From positions 1,468,501-1,532,500 of the forward strand of contig NZ_CP023004.1 in the NCBI RefSeq assembly GCF_003096195.1: a DNA stretch of 64,000 nucleotides. Direction: 5' to 3'. This document shows positions 54,535-64,000 of this stretch, one piece after another. The notes beneath the pieces were generated by a model, which was given only the letters and a program-made list of their open reading frames with translations, was not told the origin of the DNA and ran no database searches. The translations under genes were made by a program, and so were the position numbers. The first letter of the stretch is position 1, and each line of letters opens with the position of its first letter. This DNA comes from Ereboglobus luteus (GTDB lineage: Bacteria; Verrucomicrobiota; Verrucomicrobiia; Opitutales; Opitutaceae).

Positions 54535-54762
54535 AATCTGAAAAATCCAGCCTCGCGATACTGACCGCCCTGCCGGGATTTCCTGCGCCGCAACCACCGC
54601 GTATTGGGGCCGCCGACACCACCACCACACACAACAAAAGAAAAAGCCTGAAAGCCCGAAAAGCTGAAAGCCTGAAACAAGCAGGCGCGCGCTCCCAACG
54701 CCGCCCGATTTTTTCAGCCTTCAGCCTTCAGAACTTCAGTCCTTTTCGCCCATACATACGCC
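54535..54762. other. Spacer between rodA and RNase E/G with CTGAAAGC-type repeats
   Basis: No gene. The stretch has short words AGCCTGAAAGCC/AGCTGAAAGCCTG (54647-54677) and complementary TTCAGCCTTCAGCCTTCAG (54714-54732), which could pair. The second ends just before the RNase gene. Confidence 0.4.
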
Positions 54763-56547
<1,785 letters not shown>

Positions 56548-56592
56548 AGTGGAGGCGGCATCCCGCCGCTCGTGAAAAACTCACCGCAAAAA

Positions 56593-56625
56593 AACGCGAA
56601 CCGCATCAACCGGTTCGCGTTTTTT
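56593..56625 (+). terminator. Rho-independent terminator of rng
   Basis: A perfect 11-bp stem AACGCGAACCG (56593-56603) / CGGTTCGCGTT (56611-56621) with a 7-nt loop, followed by a T6 run (56620-56625). It ends the rodA/rng transcript. Confidence 0.9.
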
Positions 56626-56700
56626 GTTGGGTCGCGACTTGTGTTTGCCGCGCAGATCACCAGCGGGTGCGGTGCGAAATAAGCGAGTGACGCGTCGCGG

Positions 56701-57495
56701 TCATGGCTTTGTTTTGAACTGCGCCACCGCGTCGAGATAGGCTTTCACCTTGTTGGAATAGTCCGACGAAACGTAGGTGACTCCGTGGCGGATCGCCCAG
56801 TCCACCACCTCGTGGTCATTGGCCTGCCAGATGGTGGTTTCGATGCCGAGCTTGTTGGCTTCGCTGATCAGTTCCGGGCGGTTCATCATCACGTTCAGGG
56901 GATAGGAAATGCCCGTGTAGCCAAGCTGCTTCGCTTCCGCGGGGCCCATCGCCTTCAGGCTGCTGCTGAGGTAGATCACCGGCATGCCGGGCTGGAGCCG
57001 GACCACTTCGCTGCACATGTGTTTGCTGAAGGAGGTGATTTCCACCAGCGGGATGACGTCCATTTCGCGGGCGAGCTTCAACACCGCCTCCACAACCTGC
57101 GTTTCGCGCTTCGGCGTCGGATGGGTTTTGATTTCGATTATCATTTTGGTCGCGGGGCCTTTTTTACCCTGCTCGAAGATTTCGCGCAGCGTCGGCACTT
57201 GGTCTCCATTGGGCAGCCTGGCGGCGCGAATCTCCGCGAACTTGTTTTTTTGCGCGTGCAGATCGGTGCCGTTAATCTTGGGGCCGTGGCACACGACGAG
57301 CTGGTCGTCAGCGGTCATGTTGACGTCGAGTTCGGCCGCGTGAGTTCCCAGTTTTTGGGCGTTGGCCAAACTCGAGACGGTGTTTTCCCACGAGCCTTCG
57401 GTGGTGTAAAATCCACGATGGGCGATGATCTTGGGTTGCGCCGCGAGGTTCAGCATGCCGGCGGTAAACGCGCACAATAAAAGCAGTTTTTTCAT
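56701..57495 (-). CDS. Glycerophosphodiester phosphodiesterase (copy 1)
   Basis: A 264-residue exported GDPD hydrolysing glycerophosphodiesters to sn-glycerol-3-phosphate and an alcohol. Signal peptide KKLLLLCAFTAGMLNLAAQ. The family residues are clear: KIIAHRGFYTTEGSWENTVS (catalytic His, RG, E-N), AAELDVNMTADDQLVVCHGP (Glu-x-Asp metal pair and second His), MIIEIKTHPTPKRETQ. C-terminal WQANDHEVVDWAIRHGVTYV is typical. Start at 57495 (MKKLLLL) is set by the signal peptide. Paralogous in tandem with the next gene (161-bp gap), with near-identical architecture. Confidence 0.92.
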   Translation of the reverse strand: MKKLLLLCAFTAGMLNLAAQPKIIAHRGFYTTEGSWENTVSSLANAQKLGTHAAELDVNMTADDQLVVCHGPKINGTDLHAQKNKFAEIRAARLPNGDQVPTLREIFEQGKKGPATKMIIEIKTHPTPKRETQVVEAVLKLAREMDVIPLVEITSFSKHMCSEVVRLQPGMPVIYLSSSLKAMGPAEAKQLGYTGISYPLNVMMNRPELISEANKLGIETTIWQANDHEVVDWAIRHGVTYVSSDYSNKVKAYLDAVAQFKTKP

Positions 57496-57656
57496 ATCGG
57501 TTGGAGGTTGGTTTTTGGGTGAGTTTGCGAAGGCGTCAGTATTCCAATTTCCCCGGCGGAGGCGAGGTGAAATTGGGGGGGTAACCATGACGGCGGAGCG
57601 ACATGTGCCGATGTGTGCCGACATGTGTCGGCGCGAGGGGAAAGCGGGCGATTTTT
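57496..57656. repeat. Spacer between the GDPD genes with ACATGTG-type repeats
   Basis: Contains a dyad CCAATTTCCCC/near-complement AAATTGGGG (57542-57579) with a G7 run, and three close copies of CGACATGTGcCG-like words (57599-57636) including the palindrome CCGACATGTGTCGG. It might be regulatory or just a repeat. Confidence 0.35.
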
Positions 57657-58457
57657 TTACTCTTTGAACCGCGCCACCGCTTCGAGGTAGGCCTTGGCTT
57701 TGTCGGGGCTGTCCGTTGAAACGTAGGTGACGCCGTGGCGAATGGCCCAGTCGATTAGTTCGCGATCATTGACCATCCAGAGCGTGGTTTCGATGCCGAG
57801 TTCGTTGGCCTCGCGGACGATTTCGGGGCGGTTCATCATCACGTTGAGTTGATAGGAAAGTCCTTTGTAACCCAACGCCTTTGCCTCCGCGGGGCTCATG
57901 GCTTTCATGTTGCTGCTGACGTAGACAACCGTCGCGCCGGGTTGGAGCCGCACCACTTCGTCGCAGACGTGTTTGCTGAACGAGATGAATTCGATCTGCG
58001 GCACGAGCTCCATTTCGCGAGCGAGCGCCAGGATCGCCTCCACGACTTGCGTTTCGCGCTTCGGCGTCGAGTGGATTTTTATCTCAAGTATCAGTTTGGT
58101 TGCGGCGCACTTTTTCCCTTGCTCGAAGAATTCGCGCAGCGTCGGTATTTGAAGTCCGTTGGGAAGTTTGGCGGCGCGTATGTCTGCGAATTTGCTTTTT
58201 TGCGCATGGAGCTTGGTGCCGTGAATTTTGGGACCGTGGCATATTATGAGCTGGTCGTCCGCCGTCAGGTTGACGTCGAACTCGACTCCGTAAACTCCCA
58301 GCTTTTGGGCGTTGGCGAGGCTGGAGATGGTGTTTTCCCACGAGCCTTCAGTGGCGTAAAATCCCCTGTGCGCAACGATCTTGGGTTGCGCCGCGAGGTT
58401 CACCGCGCCCGCGGCGGTCAGCATGCATAATGATAAAAGTGAAAGCAGTTTTTTCAT
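57657..58457 (-). CDS. Glycerophosphodiester phosphodiesterase (copy 2)
   Basis: A 266-residue paralogue of the adjacent GDPD, clearly a tandem duplicate: the same signal (KKLLSLLSLCMLTAAGAVNL), KIVAHRGFYATEGSWENTIS, GVEFDVNLTADDQLIICHGP and LILEIKIHSTPKRETQ. Differences cluster in the substrate-facing part (CAATKLILEI against PATKMIIEI; PGATVVYVSSNMKA against PGMPVIYLSSSLKA), so the two may have different head-group preferences. All catalytic residues are retained in both, so neither is a pseudogene. Downstream of araD on the same strand (88 bp). Confidence 0.92.
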   Translation of the reverse strand: MKKLLSLLSLCMLTAAGAVNLAAQPKIVAHRGFYATEGSWENTISSLANAQKLGVYGVEFDVNLTADDQLIICHGPKIHGTKLHAQKSKFADIRAAKLPNGLQIPTLREFFEQGKKCAATKLILEIKIHSTPKRETQVVEAILALAREMELVPQIEFISFSKHVCDEVVRLQPGATVVYVSSNMKAMSPAEAKALGYKGLSYQLNVMMNRPEIVREANELGIETTLWMVNDRELIDWAIRHGVTYVSTDSPDKAKAYLEAVARFKE

Positions 58458-58545
58458 GTTGGATTGGAGGGTTGGAGGCGTTGGAAGGATAAAGCGGGGT
58501 GGGGCGGGGGAGTGCGGCGTGCGCGGTCGCTGAGGCGGCGGGAAA

Positions 58546-59241
58546 TCACGGTTTCTTTTTCTGGCCGTAATAGGCGCCGGCCCCGTGTTTGCGGTTGTAG
58601 TGTTTTTCGACGAGCAGGTTGTTCATCGGCATTTCCGCGTTGAGCTGGCGGGTGATGAGTCCCATGCGGGCGATTTCCTCCAGCACGACGCTGTTGTGAA
58701 CGGCTTCCGCCGCCGTCCGCCCCCAGGTGAAGGGGCCGTGATTGGAGACGAGCACGCCCGGTGTGTGCAGGGGGTTGCGCTTTTCAAAGCATTCGATGAT
58801 CACGGCGCCGGTGTTTTTTTCGTAATCGGTTTCGACTTCGGGCGCGAGCATCGGGCGCGTGCAGGGCACCGGGCCGTGGAAATAATCGGCGTGCGTCGTG
58901 CCCATGACAGGCAGCGCCATGTTGGCCTGCGCCCAAGCGGTGGCGTGGCGGGAGTGCGTGTGGACGATTCCGCCTATTTCGGGGAACGCCTTGTATAACT
59001 CGATGTGCGTGGGTGTGTCCGAGGAGGGGTTGAGCGCGCCTTCCACGGTTTTGCCTTCAAGGTTCACCACCACCATGTCGTCGGCGGAGAGCGCGTCATA
59101 TTCCACACCGCTGGGTTTTATCACAATTAATCCGCGCTCGCGGTCGATCGCGCTGGCGTTTCCCCAAGTAAAAATGACCAGCCCGTATTTCACGAGGTCG
59201 AGATTTGCCTTAAGGACTTCTTTTTTAAGATGTTCCAACAT
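58546..59241 (-). CDS. araD: L-ribulose-5-phosphate 4-epimerase
   Basis: Converts L-ribulose-5-phosphate to D-xylulose-5-phosphate (EC 5.1.3.4), joining L-arabinose to the pentose phosphate pathway. A 231-residue class II aldolase-fold enzyme: [60 protein letters not shown] with the Zn-binding His pair, and [20 protein letters not shown]. An AT-rich 300-bp gap separates it from the divergent araM. No araA or araB is in the window, so the substrate may come from elsewhere. Confidence 0.95.
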   Translation of the reverse strand: MLEHLKKEVLKANLDLVKYGLVIFTWGNASAIDRERGLIVIKPSGVEYDALSADDMVVVNLEGKTVEGALNPSSDTPTHIELYKAFPEIGGIVHTHSRHATAWAQANMALPVMGTTHADYFHGPVPCTRPMLAPEVETDYEKNTGAVIIECFEKRNPLHTPGVLVSNHGPFTWGRTAAEAVHNSVVLEEIARMGLITRQLNAEMPMNNLLVEKHYNRKHGAGAYYGQKKKP

Positions 59242-59373
59242 TTTTTGAATAAACTAGTAATGGGTTGAGGTGAAAGCTAAATCGCTGAAACACAAGAATA
59301 GAAAGCAAAAGGAAAAGAAAAGGAAAGAATAATCCTTATTTTTCTTGTTTTTTGTGAATATTTTTTCCATTTA

Positions 59374-59386
59374 ACTATTAAATAGT
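59374..59386. promoter_or_regulatory. Palindrome in araD-araM divergent spacer
   Basis: ACTATTAAATAGT is a 13-bp palindrome in the AT-rich spacer (59242-59541) between the divergent araD and araM. It is a candidate operator for the DeoR regulator at 62645. Confidence 0.35.
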
Positions 59387-59458
59387 ATGAAAAAGGAAAA
59401 AATTTGAGCGCGAAAAGAATACCTCCCGTGCTCTATTTTTAAGGTAGGACGAAACCAA

Positions 59459-59522
59459 GGTAGGGCGACCCCGCCGGGGGCGCCGAGATCGTGAGCGGCT
59501 TACCCGGAGGGGTCGCCCTACC
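59459..59522. repeat. Long inverted repeat before araM
   Basis: GGTAGGGCGACCCC (59459-59472) pairs perfectly with GGGGTCGCCCTACC (59509-59522), 14 bp, around a 36-nt GC-rich centre. Part of a set of three such structures at 59459, 60929 and 62466. It ends 19 bp before the araM ATG. Confidence 0.7.
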
Positions 59523-59541
59523 AAAACAGAATATATTACCC

Positions 59542-60882
59542 ATGAATAAAATACAAAACGCATTATCCCGCACAACCGACACCAAGGCGCTCATTATTGC
59601 CCGCGATGCGCTTCCCAAAACAGCGGAGATGTTCGCGGAGCTGTTTCCCGGCAGACGCGCGCTTGTCATGGCGGATACAAACACTTATCCGATTGCCGGG
59701 CAGGCGGTTGTTGATTCGTTTCGGCAGGCGGGGATTGGACAGGACGAGCCCGTTGTCTTTCAAGCGCCGGAGCCACATGCGGAATGGACTTATGTTGAGA
59801 AACTTATGGGCATTCTCAACGCCACCGACGCGGTGCCCGTTGCCGTGGGTTCGGGTGTGATCAACGATCTCGTCAAGGTCGCCTCGCATCGTTGCGGGCG
59901 GCGTTACTTGTGCGTCGGCACGGCGGCCTCGATGGACGGCTACACGGCTTACGGGTCGTCGATCACCTACAAGGGTTCGAAGCAGGCTTTCGATTGTCCG
60001 GCGCCGCTCGGAATGCTTATCGACACCCGCGTGGTGGCCGCCGCGCCGAGCGACATGTCCGCTTCGGGATACGCCGATTTGCTGGCCAAGGTGCCCGCCG
60101 GCGCCGACTGGATTCTCGCCGACGCCATCGGGGCCGAGCCCATGAACAAGCCCGCTTTCGACATGGTGCAGGACGGGTTGCTGAATGCATTGGGCGATCC
60201 GAAAGGTGTGAACGACGGACGGGAGGACCGCGTGGAGCCGCTCGTCGAGGGATTGCTGCTCGCCGGTTTTGCCATGCAGGCGCACCACTCCAGCCGTCCC
60301 GCGTCCGGCGCCGAGCACCAGTTCAGTCATCTGTGGGACATGGAGCATCACACTTTTAACGGGCAGGGCGTTTCGCACGGATTCAAGGTGGGCATCGGCA
60401 CGCTCGCCTCGACCGCGTTTCACGAATTCCTGATCGCCGCGCCCGTCGGCGCGCTCGACATCGACGCGTGCGTCGCCGCCTGGGCGTCGTGGGACGAGAC
60501 CGAAAAGGAAATACGGCGCGTCTTCAACAACGACGAAAGTTTTCTCGGACGCTGCATCGGCGAAACAAAAGCCAAATACGCGACCCCCGTGGAATTGCGC
60601 GCGCAGTTGTCGGCGTTGCGGGAAAAATGGCCGGAGCTGAAACCCGCGCTCGAAAAACAAATACTGCCCTTCGCGGAGATAAAACGCCGCCTGCGCGAAG
60701 TGGGCGCGGCACATGAGCCGGAGCAGATCGGCATTTCGCGCGCCAAGCTGCGCGAGACGTTTACCAAGGTGCCCTACATGCGGAGCCGCGTAAACGTGCT
60801 CGACGTCGCCGTCAGGTGCCGGTTTTTCGACGGCTGGCTCGACAGGCTCTTCGGCCCCGGCGGAGTGTGGGAAATCAAATGA
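59542..60882 (+). CDS. araM: sn-Glycerol-1-phosphate dehydrogenase, AraM-type
   Basis: Reduces dihydroxyacetone phosphate to sn-glycerol-1-phosphate with NAD(P)H; the bacterial type (B. subtilis AraM/EgsA) is Ni-dependent. The 446-residue protein has PVAVGSGVINDLVKVASHRC (nucleotide loop), CVGTAASMDGYTAYGSSITY, DTRVVAAAPSDMSASGYADL and SRPASGAEHQFSHLWDMEHH, the metal-site motif characteristic of AraM. Start at 59542 (MNKIQNALSR) is the first residue with homology. It is next to a divergent araD, as araM is with araD in B. subtilis. The partner transporter gene follows after a repeat. Confidence 0.93.
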   Translation: MNKIQNALSRTTDTKALIIARDALPKTAEMFAELFPGRRALVMADTNTYPIAGQAVVDSFRQAGIGQDEPVVFQAPEPHAEWTYVEKLMGILNATDAVPVAVGSGVINDLVKVASHRCGRRYLCVGTAASMDGYTAYGSSITYKGSKQAFDCPAPLGMLIDTRVVAAAPSDMSASGYADLLAKVPAGADWILADAIGAEPMNKPAFDMVQDGLLNALGDPKGVNDGREDRVEPLVEGLLLAGFAMQAHHSSRPASGAEHQFSHLWDMEHHTFNGQGVSHGFKVGIGTLASTAFHEFLIAAPVGALDIDACVAAWASWDETEKEIRRVFNNDESFLGRCIGETKAKYATPVELRAQLSALREKWPELKPALEKQILPFAEIKRRLREVGAAHEPEQIGISRAKLRETFTKVPYMRSRVNVLDVAVRCRFFDGWLDRLFGPGGVWEIK

Positions 60883-60928
60883 CCGCCGCCGCATGAAAAA
60901 TCGAGCCGAGCGGCCGTCATGTTTCGTA

Positions 60929-61023
60929 GGGGCGCACCTGGCGTGCGCCCTAACGTTCGTCCGCTTTGTGGAAACGCACGCAAATAGTTTTTCGCAAACC
61001 AGGGCGCACGCCAGGTGCGCCCC
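60929..61023. repeat. Long perfect inverted repeat between araM and transporter
   Basis: A 23-bp perfect inverted repeat: GGGGCGCACCTGGCGTGCG plus CCCT (60929-60951) and its complement (61001-61023), with a 49-nt centre. The arms themselves contain GCGCAC..GTGCGC dyads. REP-like; probably a transcribed hairpin altering araM and transporter expression. Confidence 0.8.
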
Positions 61024-61057
61024 ACGAGTTAAAATTTCCAACCCCAAAAAAATTGAA

Positions 61058-62446
61058 ATGACCCCCGAGCAAAAACAGAGATTCAAATACTGGCAGACGC
61101 GCACGCTGATAGGGACGATGTTTGGCTACGCGCTGTTCTATTTTGTGCGCAAAAACTTTTCGCTCGCCATGCCGGGCATCGAGGCCGACCTCGGCGTCAC
61201 CAAAACCCAGCTTGGCATTTTCCTCACGCTCAACGGGCTGATCTACGGCGTCTCGCAACTCGTCAACGGGATGTTCGCGGACCGCAAAAACGCGCGCTGG
61301 TATATGTCGATCGGGCTCCTCCTGTGCGCATCGGTAAACATATTTTTCGGCTTCGGGGCGGATGTCGCGGCCTTCCTCACGGGCGAGCGCGACGGGGCGC
61401 AGTTCACCAGCACAATCGTGCTCTTTCTGGGCCTCATGTGGGTGCTCAACGGCATCTTGCAGGGCGCGGGATTTCCGCCCTGCGCGCGATTGCTGACCCA
61501 TTGGATTCCGCCAAAGGAGCTCGCCACAAAAATGTCGATTTGGAACACCTCGCACTCGGTGGGCGCGGGCCTGGTGGTCATCATGTGCGGCTACATCATG
61601 ACCAACATGGGCGAGGGGCCGAATCACGTCGGGGCGTGGAGATGGTGCTTCTGGATTCCCGGGCTGATCGCGCTGGCGGGCTCGGCGGCGCTCTTCATGA
61701 CGCTGCGCGACACGCCCGCGTCCGTCGGCCTGCCCGAACTGGAGGGCACCGAGGTCAAGAAAAACGCCACCAAAAAAGAACAGTCCGCCGAAACCAAGCT
61801 GCTGATTCGCAAAAAAGTGTTCGGCAATCCGATCATGTGGATTCTCGCGTTCGCCAATTTCTTTGTCTACATCGTGCGCTTTGCGGTGCTCGACTGGGGG
61901 CCGTTTCTCCTGAGCGATTCCAAGGGCGTGAGCCTCGCGCACGCGGGCTGGCTTGTCGCCATGTTCGAAATCGCGGGCATCGCGGGAATGCTTTTCGCGG
62001 GATACGCCACCGACCGGTGGCTCGGCGGCAGGGCGCACCGCACCTGCGTGTTCTGCATGCTGGGCACGGCCATTTTCATGGCGATATTCTGGCGGCTCGA
62101 GCCGGGGATTCCCGTGTGGATTTATTACGCGACACTCTGCGCCGCCGGATTCTGCATCTACGGACCGCAGGCGCTCATCGGCATCGCGGCCGCGAACCAG
62201 GCGACCAAAAAAGCCGCGGCCACGGCCAACGGATTCAAGAGCATGTTCGGCTACGCGAGCACGATGATTTCGGGCGTGGGTTTCGGTTACGTGGCCCAGC
62301 ACTACGGATGGAATTACACCTACTTGGCGCTGATCATCGTCTCGTTCATAGGCATGGGCATCCTCATGCTGATGTGGAACACCAAGGCCGACGGCTACGG
62401 CGATCTGGAACGCATTGAAAACGCCGAAGCCGGCGAAAAAAGATAG
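61058..62446 (+). CDS. MFS transporter, organophosphate:phosphate antiporter type (GlpT/UhpT-like)
   Basis: A 462-residue, 12-helix permease. QRFKYWQTRTLIGTMFGYAL FYFVRKNFSLAMPGIEADLG is the typical OPA-family start (RKNFS-type motif), and GAGFPPCARLLTHWIPPKEL in helices 4-5 is another hallmark. Such carriers exchange glycerol-3-phosphate or sugar phosphates for phosphate. Here it lies with two secreted GDPDs and araM, so glycerophosphate is the natural guess; sn-1 versus sn-3 isomer is not decidable. Start at 61058 (MTPEQKQRFKYWQ) matches the family; the upstream codons are inside the repeat. Confidence 0.88.
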   Translation: MTPEQKQRFKYWQTRTLIGTMFGYALFYFVRKNFSLAMPGIEADLGVTKTQLGIFLTLNGLIYGVSQLVNGMFADRKNARWYMSIGLLLCASVNIFFGFGADVAAFLTGERDGAQFTSTIVLFLGLMWVLNGILQGAGFPPCARLLTHWIPPKELATKMSIWNTSHSVGAGLVVIMCGYIMTNMGEGPNHVGAWRWCFWIPGLIALAGSAALFMTLRDTPASVGLPELEGTEVKKNATKKEQSAETKLLIRKKVFGNPIMWILAFANFFVYIVRFAVLDWGPFLLSDSKGVSLAHAGWLVAMFEIAGIAGMLFAGYATDRWLGGRAHRTCVFCMLGTAIFMAIFWRLEPGIPVWIYYATLCAAGFCIYGPQALIGIAAANQATKKAAATANGFKSMFGYASTMISGVGFGYVAQHYGWNYTYLALIIVSFIGMGILMLMWNTKADGYGDLERIENAEAGEKR

Positions 62447-62465
62447 GGAAAGAATCAAAATTGGA

Positions 62466-62558
62466 ATAGCCGCAAAAAGGCGCAAAAGGCTCAAAAATAA
62501 AGAAATGCATTTTATGATATGAAATTTTTTCACACCTCCCGCGCCTTTTTGCGGCTAT
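62466..62558. repeat. Long perfect inverted repeat between transporter and DeoR gene
   Basis: ATAGCCGCAAAAAGGCGC (62466-62483) is perfectly complementary to 62541-62558 (18 bp), around an AT-rich 57-nt centre (about half of it A/T tracts). Could terminate or stabilise the transporter mRNA and isolate the regulator gene. Confidence 0.75.
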
Positions 62559-62644
62559 TGGATTGCGAGATTTAATTTAGAACATTCTTTCAAGGACCCG
62601 GGAAAAAGGCATCGTCGTGATGTTAACCCGAAAGCAACCATCCC

Positions 62645-63418
62645 ATGTTAAGCATCGCCGAAAGACATAAGTATATTCTCGACCTTCTCAACACGCACGG
62701 ATTCGTGCGCGTCACGGACCTCGCGGAGCGTCTCGGCATGACAAAAGTCACCATTCGCAACGACCTCAAGATGCTTGAGGGAAAAGGCATGCTCTACCGC
62801 ATGCACGGCAGCGCCAGCAAAGCCAACCCGCACGTGAGCGACGTGAACGTGAAAGTGAAGGGGCAGTTGAACAGCGAAAAAAAGCGCCTGATCGGACTGG
62901 AGGCGGCGCGGCACATTTTGGAGGACGACTCGGTGATCATCGGCTCCGGCTCGACCGTCGAGGCCTTTGCCGCGGTGCTCAAACCGGTGCGCCACCTGAA
63001 CGTCGTCACGCTGTCGTTGCGCGTGTCCATGCTGCTCTGCGAGCAGGAGAACATCGACGTGCTGCAACTCGGCGGCAACGTGAATCACAACTCGCTTTCC
63101 GTGCGCGGGGATTATTCCGCCTCCGGGCTCGCCAACCTCGTCTGCTCGAAATTGTTCATCGGCGTCGACGGACTGGACCTTGAATATGGCGTCACCGCCT
63201 CCACGGTGGAGGAGGCCACGCTCACGCAGAAGATGATGCAAGTGGCGTCCCAAGTGGTGGTGCTGGCGGACTCGTCGAAGTTCGGCAAACGAGGTTTCGG
63301 CCGCATCGGATCGCTTGAGGACATCGACATGCTCGTGACCGACGACGGCATCCCGGAGCATTTCAAAACCGCCCTGGAAGACGCCGGCGTGGACGTGCGC
63401 GTGGTGGCGGCGGGGTGA
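62645..63418 (+). CDS. DeoR-family transcriptional regulator
   Basis: A 257-residue repressor. N-terminal helix-turn-helix RVTDLAERLGMTKVTIRNDL KMLEGKGMLYRMHG is the DeoR signature (V-S-x-T-I-R-x-D-L pattern). The C-terminal sugar-phosphate sensor shows VIIGSGSTVEAFAAVLKPVR, LQLGGNVNHNSLSVRGDYSA, LFIGVDGLDLEYGVTASTVE and VVLADSSKFGKRGFGRIGSL. It would sense a phosphorylated intermediate of the neighbouring ara/glycerophosphate genes. Candidate operator: the palindrome at 59374. The spacing of 198 bp with the inverted repeat suggests its own promoter. Confidence 0.93.
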   Translation: MLSIAERHKYILDLLNTHGFVRVTDLAERLGMTKVTIRNDLKMLEGKGMLYRMHGSASKANPHVSDVNVKVKGQLNSEKKRLIGLEAARHILEDDSVIIGSGSTVEAFAAVLKPVRHLNVVTLSLRVSMLLCEQENIDVLQLGGNVNHNSLSVRGDYSASGLANLVCSKLFIGVDGLDLEYGVTASTVEEATLTQKMMQVASQVVVLADSSKFGKRGFGRIGSLEDIDMLVTDDGIPEHFKTALEDAGVDVRVVAAG

Positions 63419-63468
63419 CCTTGTTTCTTGCGCTTGCTTGGCGGGGGCGTCGGTTTTTTCTGCTTTCC

Positions 63469-64000
63469 ATGAAAAACGACGGTCAATTCGCGGATTCCGC
63501 GCTCAATGAACTTTCCTCGCTTCTCAAGCGCCCGCATTTGTTTCTCACGATTACCGAGCTCCTCGGCTGGGACGAGCAGGTCTATCTTCCCCCCGGCGGG
63601 GCGGAGCATCGCGCGGAGCAGCTTTCCGCGCTGGCCGAGGCGGCGCATGCGGCGGTGAGCGATCCGCGCATCGGCGAACAACTCGCCGCGCTCGAAAGTC
63701 CGGAGGCGTTCGAAAAACTGACCGCGCCCGGGCGCGCAATCATCCGTTGTGCGCGCCGCGATTATGACCGCGCGACAAAACTTCCCGCCGAATTTGTCCG
63801 CGAGAAAGCCGCGCAAACCAGTCGCGCTTATCATGCGTGGGCCGCCGCGCGCGAGAAATCGGACTTTGCCTCCTATGCGCCGATGCTGGAAAAAAACATC
63901 GAGCTCGTGCGGCGCGAAGCCGCGCATCTCGGGCATGGCGGCACAGGCGCCGAGGCTTACGATTACATGATCGACCAGCACGATCCCGGCATGAACGCGG
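63469..64000 (+). CDS. M32 carboxypeptidase (Taq type), N-terminal part
   Basis: An open frame from ATG 63469 runs off the window end (177 residues visible). LNELSSLLKRPHLFLTITEL LGWDEQVYLPPGGAEHRAEQ is the conserved start of M32 metallocarboxypeptidases, and YDYMIDQHDPGMNA at the end is the YDxLLDxxEPGM-type motif. The HExxH zinc site lies beyond the window. It would release C-terminal amino acids from peptides in the cytoplasm. The DeoR gene ends 51 bp upstream. Confidence 0.88.
   Translation, partial: MKNDGQFADSALNELSSLLKRPHLFLTITELLGWDEQVYLPPGGAEHRAEQLSALAEAAHAAVSDPRIGEQLAALESPEAFEKLTAPGRAIIRCARRDYDRATKLPAEFVREKAAQTSRAYHAWAAAREKSDFASYAPMLEKNIELVRREAAHLGHGGTGAEAYDYMIDQHDPGMNA

Overview
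The window is GC-rich DNA with dense genes, long antisense shadow ORFs and few Shine-Dalgarno sites. The gene content (pectin and xylan hydrolases, a Ser-type sulfatase, a giant autotransporter built of PATR-type repeats and NW-G modules, many dispersed short repeats) points to a Gram-negative Verrucomicrobiota member, most likely Opitutaceae, living on plant polysaccharide. That assignment rests on gene families and style, not on a marker gene.

1-15.7 kb is a polysaccharide utilisation region. The plus strand carries the tail of a GH28 pectinase, a GH3 glycosidase with a PA14 insert, a PL10-type pectate lyase, an SSS symporter, two GH43 enzymes around a hexuronate-type MFS transporter, and a LacI regulator. 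Converging on it from the minus strand are xylulokinase, xylose isomerase and a second GH28. Together they would break down pectin and its arabinan or xylan side chains, import uronates and sugars, and feed xylose into the pentose phosphate pathway.

15.7-30.5 kb holds a truncated tRNA-Met fragment and one giant autotransporter gene on the minus strand. It reads as about 4,575 aa once two one-base deficits at G5 runs are corrected. An AT-rich spacer lies upstream of it.

30.5-44.7 kb is mainly core genes: tlyA, an AT-rich orphan, a thioesterase, a GT4 glycosyltransferase, frr, an S12-type serine hydrolase lying between frr and pyrH, a small two-gene nucleotidyltransferase module, an S41 lipoprotein peptidase, upp, a DUF481 outer-membrane protein, an rRNA-type methyltransferase, an AraC regulator and an O-antigen-ligase-like membrane protein.

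44.7-53.3 kb is an accessory stretch of decayed repeats: a class I aldolase with a clear sigma70-type promoter, a sulfatase, a RAYT transposase remnant, a lipoprotein, then an arsR-permease-thioredoxin-thioredoxin-ccdA cluster that ends against the 3' remnant of an arsC gene.

53.3-64 kb has rodA and an RNase E/G gene with a strong terminator, then a glycerophosphate/pentose locus: two tandem GDPDs and araD on the minus strand, and glycerol-1-phosphate dehydrogenase (araM), an OPA-type transporter and a DeoR regulator on the plus strand, separated by long perfect inverted repeats. It ends in a partial M32 carboxypeptidase.

The most striking cross-cutting signal is a set of single-base deficits at homopolymers (about 28231, 26694, 35884, 43321 and possibly 50185). 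All break genes for surface, membrane or exported proteins. They are either consensus errors or real slippage sites.
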